A stretch of 64,000 nucleotides of DNA from Calvatia gigantea (lineage: Eukaryota > Basidiomycota > Agaricomycetes > Agaricales > Lycoperdaceae): the NCBI GenBank assembly GCA_025093985.1, contig JACAAK010000010.1, positions 831,501 to 895,500 on the forward strand, read 5' to 3'. Shown one piece after another: positions 48,917-61,195 of the stretch (position 1 is its first letter; each line of letters opens with the position of its first letter). The translations under genes and the position numbers were made by a program. The notes under the pieces are model-generated. The model had not been told where the DNA came from. It worked only from the letters and a program-made list of their open reading frames with translations, and made no database searches.

Positions 48917-50610
48917 TCAAGCCCAGATCCAGCTAACAACATTCCTGCGAACATTGTGCACAACCTTCGGTCCACGTTCCTCAAGCCCAGCAAGGAGTGC
49001 CCTGGCAGCACGAGAACCCTATTTTTAGAACAGAATCGTTAATTAATTAGTGTCAATGTACTCGTAAGGAGATTGTTCACTTACACCTTGAGCAGCACCA
49101 CCGTTGAGACCAACGGCCTTGCCGTTACCTTTCTGAGCGGCAGCAGCGGTGGCATCAGCAGCATTGGATTTTCCGTTACTGTTCTGAACGGAGGCCGCAG
49201 CGCCAGCCGCACCGGCACCACCGTTGGCATTACCATTCCCGTTGGCCTTCTGTGCAGCGCCTACAGCACCACCATTAGCGTTACCATTCCCATTGGCATT
49301 CTGTGCAGCACCTCCACCATTGGCGTTGGCGTTGCCCTTGGTTCTTTGTGTAGCAGCGCCAGCAGCAACAGCTCCGCCGTTGGCCTTGCCGTTACCCTTC
49401 TGTGTCGCACCGGCGGTGCCAGCAGCACCATTAGCATTGCCGTTGCCCCTAGCTTTATCACCGTTGGCTTTTCCATTGCCTTTTTGTGTTGCACCAGCAT
49501 CATCACCAGCACCATTGGCTTTCCCATTACCGTTTCCATTGCCCTTCTGCGTAGCAGTAGCGGCACCACCATTAGCATTAGCATTACCCTTGGCTTTCTG
49601 TGCAGCAGCAGCCAGCAGCAACAGCTGCCACCGTTCGCCTTGCCCTTGCCGCCGTTCTTCGCGGTTCCTGCTCCTGTAACATCAGCACCGGTACCAGTAG
49701 CAGTTCCGGAGGCATCAACGGCGCTCGCAGTACCCGTGGCAGTCGAGTTACTAGCAGAGCCATCGGCAGTGGAATTAGCAGCAGAACCCGCAGCGGTGGC
49801 CCGTCGAATTAGCAGCAGAACCCGCGGCGGTGCCCGTCGAATTAACAGTAGCACCGCCAGCTAGCAGCTCCGGCACCAGCACCCTGTTGTACGGCGACAC
49901 AGTTGCCGAACCCTTTTAGGGTCTTGAATGACTATAGGTAAGGAGCATAATCAGCAAAACCACCCTCCGAAGCGAACACCCAAGCAGGAGTAAGAGGTAA
50001 AGCTACTTACCACAAGGCAAAGGTCACCCGAAGTACCTCCTGAACATTTCGTGCCAGCGGGTAGAGATGCCACAAGTTGTTGAGAACCTTTGCTTGCAGG
50101 AGCCTAGGGAAAAAGCAAAGGGGGCGGCAGGAATAAGTGAGGAGTTGACAAGACACAAAGGAGACCTAAACATACCGCATCACCATTCTGCGTAACGGTC
50201 ATAGCGACAAAGTTTTTTCCAGTAGCAGCAGCATCGACTTGAGCTGTCACTTGTCTCGAACCATCCCGGCCACTGTCAAAATCAAGTAAAATGTCAGCCC
50301 CTCATTCGAAAATCCCGATGTTTAATATATCAAAATAAAATTAACAATGACGCAGTACTCACGCGTTAAAGTTGGTGATAGTGGCGGTGAAGGTACCATC
50401 GGCAGCGGCTTGAATGGGCGTACTCTGACCGAGAGCAGAGGCGACGTTGACTCCCGCCCCACATGGTTGAGCATTGCTGGGCCGCTTAGCGTCTTTCCGT
50501 ACCGGGGTGGCCGAGCCCTTCCCGAGGACAGGAGCTACAGCCGCGTGTGCGTGCACCTCAAGAGATACAGCAAGTAACATAACGAGTGAGGTCCAGGCTT
50601 TAACAAACAT
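48917..50610 (-). CDS. Secreted Egh16/Gas1-like protein with Ala/Gly/Asn/Lys repeat tail
   Basis: ATG at 50610 with a signal peptide (MFVKAWTSLVMLLAVSLEVHA). Exons 50610-50363, 50272-50176, 50103-50011, 49931 to about 49085, 49018-48917. The N-terminal ~150 residues contain PCG, DGSRQVTAQVDA and LPAGTKCSGG...LCLVSF, ending FGNCVAVQQG, the pattern of Egh16-like proteins known as appressorium- or infection-linked in plant pathogens; the role here is unknown. A long low-complexity region follows (QKGNGNANGG-type units). The last exon is SRAARALLAGLEERG...WIWA, a recurring C terminus in basidiomycete members. Single-base insertions appear to break the frame near 49,858, 49,800 and about 49,610-49,630, all in repetitive GC-rich sequence, so either the gene is damaged or the consensus is wrong there. 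Confidence 0.7.
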
Positions 50611-53600
50611 TGTGATTCAGCAAAGCGAGTTTTGAGTGAAGAAAAGAGCCAGTTGAGAAGTAGGCAGTGGATATGGAAGAAATGGCCCTCGAGGCAACAA
50701 GGTCAAGTCACTACTAGAGTGAACTTCGATAGAGCTTGAGAAGGAAGACTGAAAAGGAGTTGCCTTTGAAGAGAACGGGAGGATCCAGTCCTAAAGGATG
50801 GCGTGCAGAGAAGGGAAGAGTTGTGAAAAAGGTGAGTGAACCTGGGAGCAGAGCAAACATCCTACAGGGTTATATATCGACGCACATCCACCCGATGGAT
50901 CCCTCCTTAGTTGCTTCTTTCCCAAGTTTTCGTGGGCTTTCAGCATATCCTGGGGAACCAAAACGTGATCGGGACAAAACGCACCACATAACTACATTGA
51001 GTGTGCAGGGTAACCGTGCCAAATTAAACCAATGCAAAGTTCATGTGAATGTCCGTGCTCCTATGTATTTGATCTTTGTCGTCATCGAGGTTAACTCCTC
51101 CAGATTGTCGCCTTTCTGTAACTTGATCGTTATCAGGACGATCCGACCTGTTCGCACAAGTACTTTTTGTGTGCCTTGTTTTTCGTTTACATCTGAAATA
51201 TCCTGGTCATTGTCTATTTTTCGTTGAAGCGGCCGGAAAGATATTTGTCAGTATATGTCATTTGAACCCCCTCATTCTCGGCGTTGCAATGTCAACCTGA
51301 TTCCTCCCACATCATTTGCACCACTGATAATTCTAGAACTTCCGTTGGAAAGACACATCGGAGGGGTCGTGAGAACACGACAACAATCAGCCAGACGCTG
51401 TTGGGGAGGGTTTCCCAATCCACACAAGATGGGAAGAATGGCCTTGCGACGAAGAATAACATTGAAACATTGATTGCTTACTGTCACAGTGTTAGTAACC
51501 GGCTAGCAACCCATTTGTCCCCCGTTCTGTCAACCCCACCTGCAGACCAGCCAATCGGTGACAACGTCGCAACACGGCGGGTATGCTCCCAGGAAAAAGA
51601 GATAAACTAAAAATATTGTCGAACAGAGGGCAACCACACCAGCAGCTTTTGACCTCTATTCCCCTTCAATGTGGGGGACGACGGGTTTGTCCGTCTGGTA
51701 CTTATAGCATTATGGCTACCGTGGGAATCATGGTAAAACACTCATTTAAGTAGCATTGGCGATGTATCGTACAGATTATCTTTCTACGACCCATCATAAG
51801 TACACCTTTATTCTTCTACAACTACGAAACTCACACTACATTGGGATCAAAATAATTAATACTCATGACTGGACCTTCGAGTATTGGAAACAGGGGCTCC
51901 GAACCTGACGTCACGATGGCAATGCACGCAGCCAGTCGCCGTGCGCCACTGTCCAATGCTTTTTGCGTAGTTAAAGCACATCAGCCTTGTTGACTTGACC
52001 CTCAACACCACCATCGTCCCGTTTCCCCACTTCTGTTGTCCCACACAACCTGCATCATGCCTTTCCAGTAGGTACCGCCTCTTCTCAGCGAAGTGCAACT
52101 GGTTTAAATTTCTACCAACACGCTCCAGCTTCCAAGGACCTCGCATCGTTCGTGAGTTTCTGTGTGGGAGAGCGATATGAGTGTGTTCCTAACAATATCT
52201 GCAACCCTCAGACACACATAGACGCCATACTATTATTCCAGGGCAAGAAACCAATACCTCAGTCCGTATTTCTCCATACTCAACGCAGCTGTGTTGTCTT
52301 GTAGGTTCCTCTATGTGACCTTCGTTGGATTCCGGCCCAGGTTTTCGATGCAATTGGGTCGCCACATCCACGTTAATTGATGTGGCTAAGTAAACCTAAT
52401 GACAAGACCTTGGCATATCAGCAGTAATATGTTTTTTTCGTCATAAATTCCTTCTCTGACCGCGGCCAAATGCGAATCTCATCGCACTATACATAGACGC
52501 AGTGCGATTTGCCACCGCCTTGGCCTTGTGATATCAACCGTCCAGAGGATGATTGGGCACTCGTTTCATGTTCAAACTTTCAGGGCTGTATTCTCTGTTC
52601 ATTTGCTTGTAATCCAAGATCGCATTCCCTTCGTACTTTATTCTGGAGCATAGGAACACTGAGTAAAGAATTGAATGGTCAATAGAGACCAGGCAGCGCA
52701 CGGATACTTGAAGTTCCCACGTTCTCCGGTTTACAAATTTCCCTTCTCGCTTAAATCCATGAGACATGTTAGAGAATCTTCTGAAAACGAAGGGCGAACT
52801 TATTCGATTGTCAACGCCGACTTGTGAGTGGGTTCTTGCATGGAGTCCTTGAATTATCCTCGCATTACGACAGTCTCTTCGTTAGGGGGCACGAGTTATT
52901 ACCTCGTGTAGCCTAAGGCCAATACGTCGTCCTGCAATACGACAAATATACTCTTCAAAATCTTACCTGACCGGGGATGTTCGCACGCTGCAATCTGGCG
53001 TCAGGGATGAGACTGATCTTTTCCCCAAAGGATGATCAGGATCAAAATCAAGTTTTCAAGCTTTCAAGCCCTCGGCTCATGGGGTCCGGTTTCCAAAAAT
53101 ACGTCACCTCATGCCCCCTTTGACCGGCTTTTGCGTCAGTTAAACAAGTGTACGGGAAAGAGCTCAGGAGGATCCGGCGTTTAGACCCGGTGGGACTAAG
53201 GACGCGAGCAGGTGAGTGATACACCAAATTAGCCGCCACTTAGACGAACATGAACCAGAACGACTGACATGCACTGACACTTGGATGTAACTTCTCATTC
53301 CGAAGCTTGAACTAACACCATCTTCCTTGACATTCCGTATGCAAAGTCCACCAGGTTGTCCAAAATTCAGAAACACAAGCGGTTCTCACTGTTTATGGGT
53401 TTCGCCAGACCGCTTGTGTTGAACGGTATCTTCACACGTGACCAGCCGTGAAAAAGTTCAACCTCGTTGTCAACTTTGCTACTGGGCTCTTAACGGGAAG
53501 GTAGCAGAGAAAATGCAGGAGGTCCTATACCTCTATCATTATGCATAAAAGGGATGGCGTGCTTGATTGTGGTTTACTTGCCGTGTCCTATTGTGCCAAG

Positions 53601-54506
53601 CTAGGCGGTGGCATACCTCGTTTTCCGCCCTAATCTGCCATCGTACTATCTGGGCCCCGGTATCGTGATGGACTTTCGATGTTGCCAGAAAACTTTGGTT
53701 TCGTTGGTTCTAGCGACTCGAAAAGCATCATCGCCAAGTAGACACTAAACGAAACAGAACATAGACGGCAAAGTCGCTCAACGACCACCCGAACTTCTCA
53801 GGAAAATACTCGGAGAAGTGTCATCGTAATGCAAAGGGGTACAGGAGACGGCAAGTCGGCGAGACTACGGCGGGTGATAGCAATATTCGCCGTTCCTACA
53901 CTTCGTCAATCCATCACTTCTTCATATCGCCTTCTCTCGAAGTTTGTAAATTGACATTTTCAAATTCCTTGGCCCTATTTGGAGTATTTCCAGGTTGTGT
54001 GGAAAGCAGCCGTGTGTTTCTGGGAGCGGGTGTATCCACCGCCCAGGCTCCATTTCTTCTAAATTAGTGAAATCGGAAGAATTGTGTTCACTCTTGTCGC
54101 TCATCAAGGACTGCCATAATCACCGATGGTTGTTCGGAACGTGGATGCCCCGATGGGTGATGGGTATGTGCGTGTTATGCCCTAATTGCCGAAGTGCCTT
54201 GGGAGACCCACCAGGAATACGGGCACTTGGACTACAAAATTCTATGAACATTCCCAGGAAGGATGCTGAGGTACGTGGACGTGACGTGATTCATTCAAGC
54301 TAATCTCTCAGCTTCCCGGCCATTCACGGGGTGTCCGCCACAAGATAGAGGTGATAATGAAAGCCTAAGAGTTGATGGGACACAGGACGAAGTACCTACC
54401 TCTCCTTCCACGTGATGGCATTTCGAGATCCTTTATTCAATGCAGCCATCAAAAGCTCTGCGACCGAGGGACTCGTAGTGAGGATTCATTCTTCTCGTCC
54501 ATCAAC
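50611..54506. other. Long gene-poor stretch, no gene recognised
   Basis: 3.9 kb between the Egh16-like gene and the F-box-like gene. A TATATATC stretch near 50,871 is a candidate core promoter for the Egh16-like gene (minus strand). Longer open frames (50,736-51,227; 51,856-52,146; 53,995-54,303) show no domain, no intron pattern and no natural composition. Confidence 0.5.
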
Positions 54507-55440
54507 ATGCCTTCGCAGCTCCTGCAGTTCCGCCTCACCGACCTTCCACTGGAGCTTCAAAGGGAGATTTTCCTCACGAGCGGCCGTGAACACATCAGCA
54601 ACGCCCTTCGACTAGTTCTTGTCGCCAGAACCGCCTACAATTGGTGAGTAGAACTTCTGTCAGATCTGCCAACTGTCGCTGACCCCTGGCCCCCTATGAC
54701 CGCCTAAGGGTGTCTCCACTCGTCTACAACATGGTGACGTTGGGGTCCGATGATACCGCATTGTTCATCCGCACTCTCGCCTCCAAGCCGTCTGAATTTT
54801 TTGCAACCCACGTAAAGTGTCTATGCTTGTCTGTATCCGTGGAACCGGTAGATGCAGAGAAAATTCTATCCATTTGTACGGGAGTGAAAATCCTTGCATT
54901 TTGGGTAGACTATCTATCCACATTCCCAGACTCCTCACTTTCCCACTTAATCTCCCCACTCCCACTGTGCAAACTCTCCGTGGAAGCCCAACATCTCTAC
55001 GCAATATGCCAGAGCGCCTTTAATACGCCTACTGGACTCAACCGCGTTTGGTACGACAGCCCTCACACACCTTGACATAGTTTTCTGGCCTGATGACGAC
55101 CTGCACACCCTCCCTCGCCTTAACCAATTCTACTCCTTGGCACACGTTGGTCTATGGCATCCCTACGGGCTCGTCAGTGAGGAAGTTGTCCAGCTTATAC
55201 TTGATTCATGTCGACGCCTAGAAATTCTCCTTATCGTCGTCGACGAAAGCGACATGGTACAGAAGCCTGTTCTGCTGCAAGACCCACGAATTGTTTTAAT
55301 GCCATATCCTTCTACAATAATTCAAGATTGGGAAGCCTCGTTCCTGGGGGGTCAGAATACCTGGTTGCGCTGCGAAGGAGGTTCATCTTGCTTCCATTAA
55401 AGCTCAACGACAATCCGGCAAGCCAGGTCAGTAGATCGCC
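54507..55440 (+). pseudogene. F-box-like protein gene, frame-damaged
   Basis: ATG at 54507 gives MPSQLLQFRLTDLPLELQRE, a typical F-box-like opening; exon 1 ends at 54,643 and exon 2 starts at 54,709 in phase (AYNW-VSPLVYNMVTL). The middle is leucine-rich (VKILAFWVDYLSTF). An extra base near 55,020-55,040 shifts the frame into THLDIVFWPDDDLHTLPRL and SEEVVQLILDSCRRLEILLI, and another near 55,378 ends the frame after DWEASFLGGQNTW. Such proteins are numerous in Agaricomycetes and are thought to be SCF ubiquitin-ligase adaptors; the partner is unknown. If the two indels are sequencing errors, this is an ordinary gene of about 310 residues. Confidence 0.6.
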
Positions 55441-57602
55441 GTTTTCCCCTGGGACTTGGGTCGCTCATGAGAATTTTTTTTCAGAGGTGCAGACCCACAA
55501 TGAGGCGTCGAGCGATTGAACAATCCTCGGAACCTGTATTTCCAGCATGTCCCGCAGTATCGAAAGAATGGGAGAGACGGGTTTGGAAGGTAGATTTCTA
55601 AGAGTTACTTTTGTTGTCCTCTCTTGCGCCAACTCCTGCTCGACTCTACTTGTTGATAGTGGCAGCCGCCAACGCTAGCGGCCTGCCAATATCCCCTAAT
55701 CGCGCCAGCAAACCCGGAAGCATCTCAACTCGTCTACCTCCAGCTTTTCCTATCCGGCAAGCCTACCTCAAAAGTCCACCGCCAAGTGAAGAACCAGGTT
55801 AGCTGATAACATCAAGATCTGGCCCAGTCCATTACACACCGCAGTGTAAATTCAGGCATTCCCTTGATTGCACCCTTTTCCACGTACACCAGCTTGCTGA
55901 ACCGTGTCACCTCCCCTGCCACAACCTTCAACCCTCCCAGCAAACCTCGTTCGGTTAACTCGATCCTCTCTCCCGAGCGTTACGTATCCGATCCCCTTGG
56001 TGAATTTGGTTAGTAAGTGTCAGAATAACTCTCATGAATTTTGCTCACCATTCTTGATTGTACCTGTACATCAAGCCAGCTGTGTCAACGCCAACCGTTG
56101 GAGCTTGGATTCCAACCACGAGGTCCAATGCCATGGACCTCCGGGCTCGGGTGCCGGGTATGGATGATCTTCGCCGCATTCACCTTCCATAATCCCAAGT
56201 AGAGTCTCGAACGCTACCACCAAACCCTCTTGACTTCACTCTCTTCACATCACCGACTTGTTGGTGCTGGCCATTCAGACAGGCTGTTATTGACATCATC
56301 TCTTGGAATCAGTAAGTCAGGGCCCTAAGGGAATGTGAAGAAGGATAAATTGAGATGTATTAATGGAGATCTGGGAATGGAAAGTAGCGGGAGGATTGCC
56401 TCTGGGTCGCCCGGCAAACGTAAGTCCTCAGCCCCCCTCCCCCCGCTAGGATCGATCTCCCGACGTACTGCCAACTGGTAGCTAGTACAATTGGCCGTCT
56501 CAGGACGAGCCGGTCGCGGAAAGGAGGTGTATCCGAGAGGCTCTCACCAATGGCAGAAGTGCGACGAAGAGGGTGGCGAGGGTGTTAGGATCTTCGCACT
56601 CCTGAGTAATACATCGGCGACGTGCGAAACTATTATAGGCTATGGAGCAATAGAAGATGAGGAAGCAAGAAGCATAGGCATACCCACTTTATCCTTCGCA
56701 TCTTCCTGTGATTATTGACGATACCAAGTGTGGGAGCGGTTCTACAACCCAATTGTCATGCAATGGATCACAGCTGACACTGACACCCCGGTTCTTGTCC
56801 GCTCACTTTCGGCACCCGTGGTAGATACTTAGCAAGGACTTACCACAGGTCACTTCTACACGTCCCTTTTTTATCAAGAACAAGTGTCAGTGGACATATA
56901 CAGAAGTCAGCGAAGAACCGAGTTCTAAATATAGCTAAACCACACGCCAATGCCGTTAACCACCGAGACTTGTAATTAGTGTAGGAATTCCCCCCACCAA
57001 GTACCAGGAATGTGGATGTTTGCGAATCGGGATGGAGGAGAGATCTTCCCCTTCGCAGTGACTGCACATTGTATCGTCGCTAAAGTACATGGCTTTAATA
57101 TAACGCCCGAAAGGTCACCCCCCGTAGCTGGCACGGGTATTTTAAAAAACGCATTCTTGCCAAGGACGAGCTTCACGTTCAGCGTTCAACATTTCAACAA
57201 TCACATGCTCACAGTTATGTTGCGAGCCTTCTGGTACATTGATAAATTTCCGTTCCCTTTGGTCAGTCGCGCCCTCCTCTCCCGCTCGATCCGGCGGCCA
57301 TCCATAAATGGAAAGCCATTTGAAATGTTCAAGATCTAGCATGTGGCACGAATTGTAGCTGTCTTTTTTTCAAGCCCGGCCAACCAATTCAGATTCTGCC
57401 CTTTTGTTCCCTCCTGTAGGAATATTTGTTCAGGATTTTATCGTAAATCAGTAGCGGATTTTAACATTCTCCTGACTTTTCATTACTCAAATGGTCTTTA
57501 GTTGCCTCTGATCTATCACAAATGTTATTCTGGAATACTGCTGAACCATCAACCTCCCGGACACAATACCACAATTCTTCTACTCGCGATCAGGCCGTTA
57601 TT
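55441..57602. other. Gene-poor stretch, no gene recognised
   Basis: 2.2 kb with only short frames. Some (55,611-55,802; 57,010-57,339) look chance. No RNA gene was found. Confidence 0.45.
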
Positions 57603-58104
57603 TTACGAGATCGTAACTGTGACTGAAAACAAGATGTTAGAAACCGATGATGCTCTCAGGCTGAGGAATTGCCGGGAACTTACAAGTCAGATCACCATCA
57701 CCAGTGTAGGTGCTAACCTGGGTATCGACGGAGCTCTGACTGGATTTTACAGTGACGCTATTAACTCCGATGTACGGGCAGTTCCAGTGCAATGGAAACT
57801 CTGGCCTGGTGAACACGGGGCGGGGAGACCGATGCACCATAAGGAACGAGGTAAGCAACGCTGCCATCCGATCCGGCAAGGCCTGCATAATCCAGCGTTG
57901 TTAAAAAACGAACATGCGGATAAGGGGGTAAGACCACTCACCCGAGTTCGCTTTCATTTGGAATGTGGCTTCGCTATTGGCACTGATTTCTACTGGTGGG
58001 TACGACTCATAGTAGCCGTCGTTCTGGACGGGGTCACCACCACGCGCAATTCGGTTGCTGGTGCTATTCTTGACTGTGACAGTGGAGATGCAAGCGTTCG
58101 TCAT
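57603..58104 (-). pseudogene. ET79/aegerolysin-like small protein gene with one frame shift
   Basis: ATG at 58104; exons 58104-57942, 57882-57684, 57622-57603 with good GT/AG ends. Exon 1 carries STVTVKNSTSNRIARGG and YPPVEISANSEATFQMK; exon 2 carries GSDGSVAYLVPYG and, in a shifted frame, LHWNCPYIGVNSV; exon 3 is the short terminal strand. This order (KN.T, PP..I, G.DGSV.Y, W..P..G.NS) resembles the small beta-sandwich family of the Bacillus ET79 crystal protein and the aegerolysins, which occurs in fungi with mostly unknown roles. No signal peptide is present, as is usual for these families. A single extra base in a C-rich run at about 57,815-57,828 separates the two frames of exon 2. Assignment rests on pattern only. 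Confidence 0.5.
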
Positions 58105-58715
58105 GGCTATGGGTAGCTGATAATCAGAGGCAGGAAGTTGAAGGTGGGGGGTGCATGCAACGGTTTTACTGGGTGGTTTTATGTTCAGTCTATTTCCATC
58201 AATTGCTGGTTAAGGAGGTTGAGCATGGCCTCTGATCACAGTCCTGCAACCGCGAAGTACGGGGCTGAATCATGCATAAGCGCCGAGAGGAAGGCCCGCG
58301 TCTTTGACCAAGGCCACCAGATCAATCACTTTGAGGCATTTCTCCGGCATCCTCGCCCTCCGGACTGGTACACCGCGCCTATCTTAAAGACAATGTGCTT
58401 CGGTGACAGAACAAATGACGAAGGAATGTCATGGAGTGTTCGAAGAGGAGAAAGATGAGAAAACATGAGGAGAATAGAAGACGTCGGACTTCATCGATGC
58501 TCATAATCTATCTATCAACATATGACATTCGGCCTCCCGTATCGCCTCCAGTAATCGAAATGGGGCGACCCTCTCTCCACTAGGCGTCACGGCTGGGAAA
58601 GGACAGTATGTAAATCGACCTTTCCGTATCATCATATAATACAGGGCGATGCCCAGTTGGGGCCCTGCATGGTCCTGCCTCCGGTTGGCCAAGTTATATG
58701 AATCCGTTCGGCAAG
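58105..58715. other. Intergenic, no gene seen
   Basis: 5' flank of the ET79-like gene and 3' flank of the lipase gene, both on the minus strand. The plus-strand open frame at 58,138-58,458 shows no domain. Confidence 0.5.
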
Positions 58716-60453
58716 TTAAGTAAGATGTTTCTCCATGATAACTCGATACCTGTCCTCCCAACCATCTTTATCGAACCCAGATTTAGCGAGCCAGTCCAGC
58801 CGCCTTAAAAGACCTGCCTCAAGGTCTCGTGCATTATAATAATTATGGCCGCCAAGGGGATACAGTGATATCGATGGATCGGGTGCACCCATAGTCGACT
58901 GGCCGGCGACTGTTGTCGTAAGCGGGTTGGTCGTTTCCTGAGATGATTTGGAGTTGGACGGTGTCGAGGACGAAGGGCCGGGAGAGTCAGAGGGTTTGGA
59001 AGAAGGGGCAACTCGGAACAACGTTGACTCGCTTTCACCTTCGGGTATACGGTAGACTTTGCCGTTGACGGTGTACAATGGTTGTTGCGCGAAATGCCGG
59101 TAGCCAAACTTGATGAGAGGGAGTGCAGGTACGCCTGGACAACCCGAACCGTTGGAAATTAAGAAACCAAACCAAAACAGGAAAGTGACATACCATCATT
59201 GTAACCTTTGATACACCATTCACGCACCGGAACGCCGTGCTCTTCTTCATGACGCTTTTTCACCGCTCTCCAATGGTCCACGAGGGCCTGATTGCCCGTC
59301 CTTGGTTCACCAAATGTAATGATTTGCAAGTACTTGAGGCCCAACTGCTGTAGCTTCGACTCTGTGTGACAATTCGGTAGGTTGGATTCCGTCTCAGGGG
59401 TGGACGGGGGATCCTGAGAACCGGACCCGGGAGGCGGCGGCTGGGTAAGGGTTGAAGATCGCGAACTCGTTTGTCGGGAAAGGCTTAAAGTTGGTGAAAG
59501 AAGATCAATGCAAAGCAGATGTGCGATAGCTCCACCCATGCTAGTGACCTGTAATGACCAGCTCGCGTACCACATCTTCACTATTGCGAGCGGAGAGGTC
59601 ATTGGCATTATCCTTATTCGATCGGACCTCGTCTTCTGAAGGGTCTATTCGTAACGCCGCTTCAATTCCTTCTATGAGATCGAGTTTCATGCCTTGATAC
59701 AGGTCCCAAAATCCGGAATGGACAGTCGCCGTATTATCGCTGACACGGGAGTGCACCCTTCGAATGGCTCGTAGGTCATGGAGCGCCTGATGTACAGTGG
59801 CAGTTCCACAAATTGAGACGATGATTTGTTGGCGTTTAGGAGCACAATTACATCTTTCGTTCCCCCTATTTGATTGGCATTGCTCTTCAACTCCTTGCTC
59901 AGGCCCATCAGGAATGTGTTGAAGCTTTGTGCAATCAGACTGATGAATCCATCGGAAGAATACAGCGGCAGGTAGGCCAGCCACATTTCCCTTCAGAGCC
60001 TTTAGCAATCGCGCACCACTGCTAATTGCAGAGCATGTTCGAGATTGGGTTTCAGGGATCGGGAATATGGATGATGGGTAGGGACGTGGTGAGAGTGCAA
60101 AATACCCTTCAAACGGAAAACCAGGCCGGTTTAAAAGGTTATAGTTCCTGAGTAGGGAATCCAGGGGTTGGGCGGCGTAAGCTACCTCAGCAAACTGTCC
60201 TGATACATTCAGTTCAGTTCATCATCTGGTCGTCGGAATTGATGCATAACTCGCCTATTTCGCGAAGCCAAAGGGTCAGTTCTTCAGCAACAAGGTCCCT
60301 TTCTGTCAGCTCATAATTGGAACAAGTTGCAACTAGTTTGGATATCCAGCGGAAATTCTCTAATTTCTCCGCAGTGTACATCCTTTGTTGTGTTTCCGTG
60401 AGGTGCAACTGTTCCCATGCTTTCTGTTGAAAGAGCTGAAGAAGAACCCCCAT
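58716..60453 (-). pseudogene. Class 3 (alpha/beta-hydrolase) lipase, broken at the nucleophile elbow
   Basis: ATG at 60453 (MGVLLQLFQQKAWEQLHLTE) opens a helical N-terminal exon. Then come GQFAEVAYAAQPLDSLL (about 60,180), LLKALKGNVAGLPAAVFF, QQIIVSICGTATVHQALHDL and VHSGFWDLYQGMK, the usual Lipase_3 order. The nucleophile motif is GHSMGG in family members; here a single extra T (about 59,543) inserts a TAG in it. Downstream the frame recovers: YLQIITFGEPRTGNQ, intron, VPALPLIKFGYRH, and GGHNYYNARDLE with the catalytic His, ending at 58716. No signal peptide, so the enzyme would be intracellular. Lipases of this type hydrolyse acylglycerols. If the extra base is an artefact, this is a normal lipase gene of about 500 residues. 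Confidence 0.75.
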
Positions 60454-60663
60454 AATGGAGACTTGAAGATAAATGGTTTCAGCTAGTCTGGCTTTTGAGG
60501 CTAATACTTTCTCCTAGCCGACTTGAGTTTGAGCGTTTGATCTGCACTGCACTGGGTAAGGGAGAGAGGTTTTGAGGCTGTGGCGTTAGGTAATTTCGGA
60601 TCATACGTCATCGCTTTCGAACATACCTCATTTAGCAACCTCCTAAACCTGTTGTTGGATTCA

Positions 60664-61131
60664 ATGCAGGCGACTCCACGGCACAAACTTCAAAAACCTG
60701 CAAAGATCTCAACACCATCTGCGGCTACCAATAGCAGCAATCACGTACCATTCACGAATCTTACACCCCAGACACCAACCGAACATTATTGGGCTTCACG
60801 TGCCTTCAAGGCGGAGGCCCTCCTCTCTGCCCGCGAGAAACATCATGAAGAGGTCGGAAGGGTGCGAAAGGAGGAGGAATGCAAGCGTAACGTATGTCTT
60901 GTCCTTTGTATGACAAAACCCTCACTAACTTGGATCCCAGAAAGAGCTTCAAATCTTGGAGAGCAGGTACAAGGACAAGCATGATCGCCTAGAAAGACTC
61001 ATAGTGCGTCTACTGACCCCTTGGATCTGACCAAGTGTTTACGCTGGTCATTGTAGCATGTCTTGATCATCGCACTCGTATTGCTTATTGCTCTCGTTCT
61101 ACTACCTCATGGCGGCTTCCACACGACATAG
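60664..61131 (+). CDS. Small tail-anchored membrane protein, conserved hypothetical
   Basis: Exons 60664-60891, 60941-61003, 61057-61131 in phase; 366 nt, 121 residues. The N-terminal part is polar with TPTEHYWASRAFKAEALLSA and a charged coiled-coil-like stretch (HHEEVGRVRKEEE; SRYKDKHDRLERLI). It ends with one membrane helix (VLIIALVLLIALVLL) and a short tail, so it probably sits in an organelle membrane facing the cytosol. An in-frame ATG at 60580 would add 28 residues of less typical sequence; I chose the downstream start. It is divergent to the lipase gene with about 200 bp between the starts. Function unknown. Confidence 0.6.
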
Positions 61132-61195
61132 TGTTAGCCCGACCAACGTAGTGGGCGCCCCAACAAGCTCCTTATTTCCATCGGCTTTCTCGGGA

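Noticed and set aside
49073..49864. 263-codon plus-strand open frame rich in Ser, Thr, Val and Ile
   Set aside because: Complement of the repeat tail of the Egh16-like gene; the composition follows from the repeat.
51856..52146. Possible minus-strand gene of 96 codons
   Set aside because: No homology pattern, no introns, no neighbouring exon; composition unremarkable.
56440..56520. tRNA-like sequence (GATCGATCTCCCGAC and CAACTGG-TAG words)
   Set aside because: The arms do not pair into a cloverleaf and the T-stem fails.
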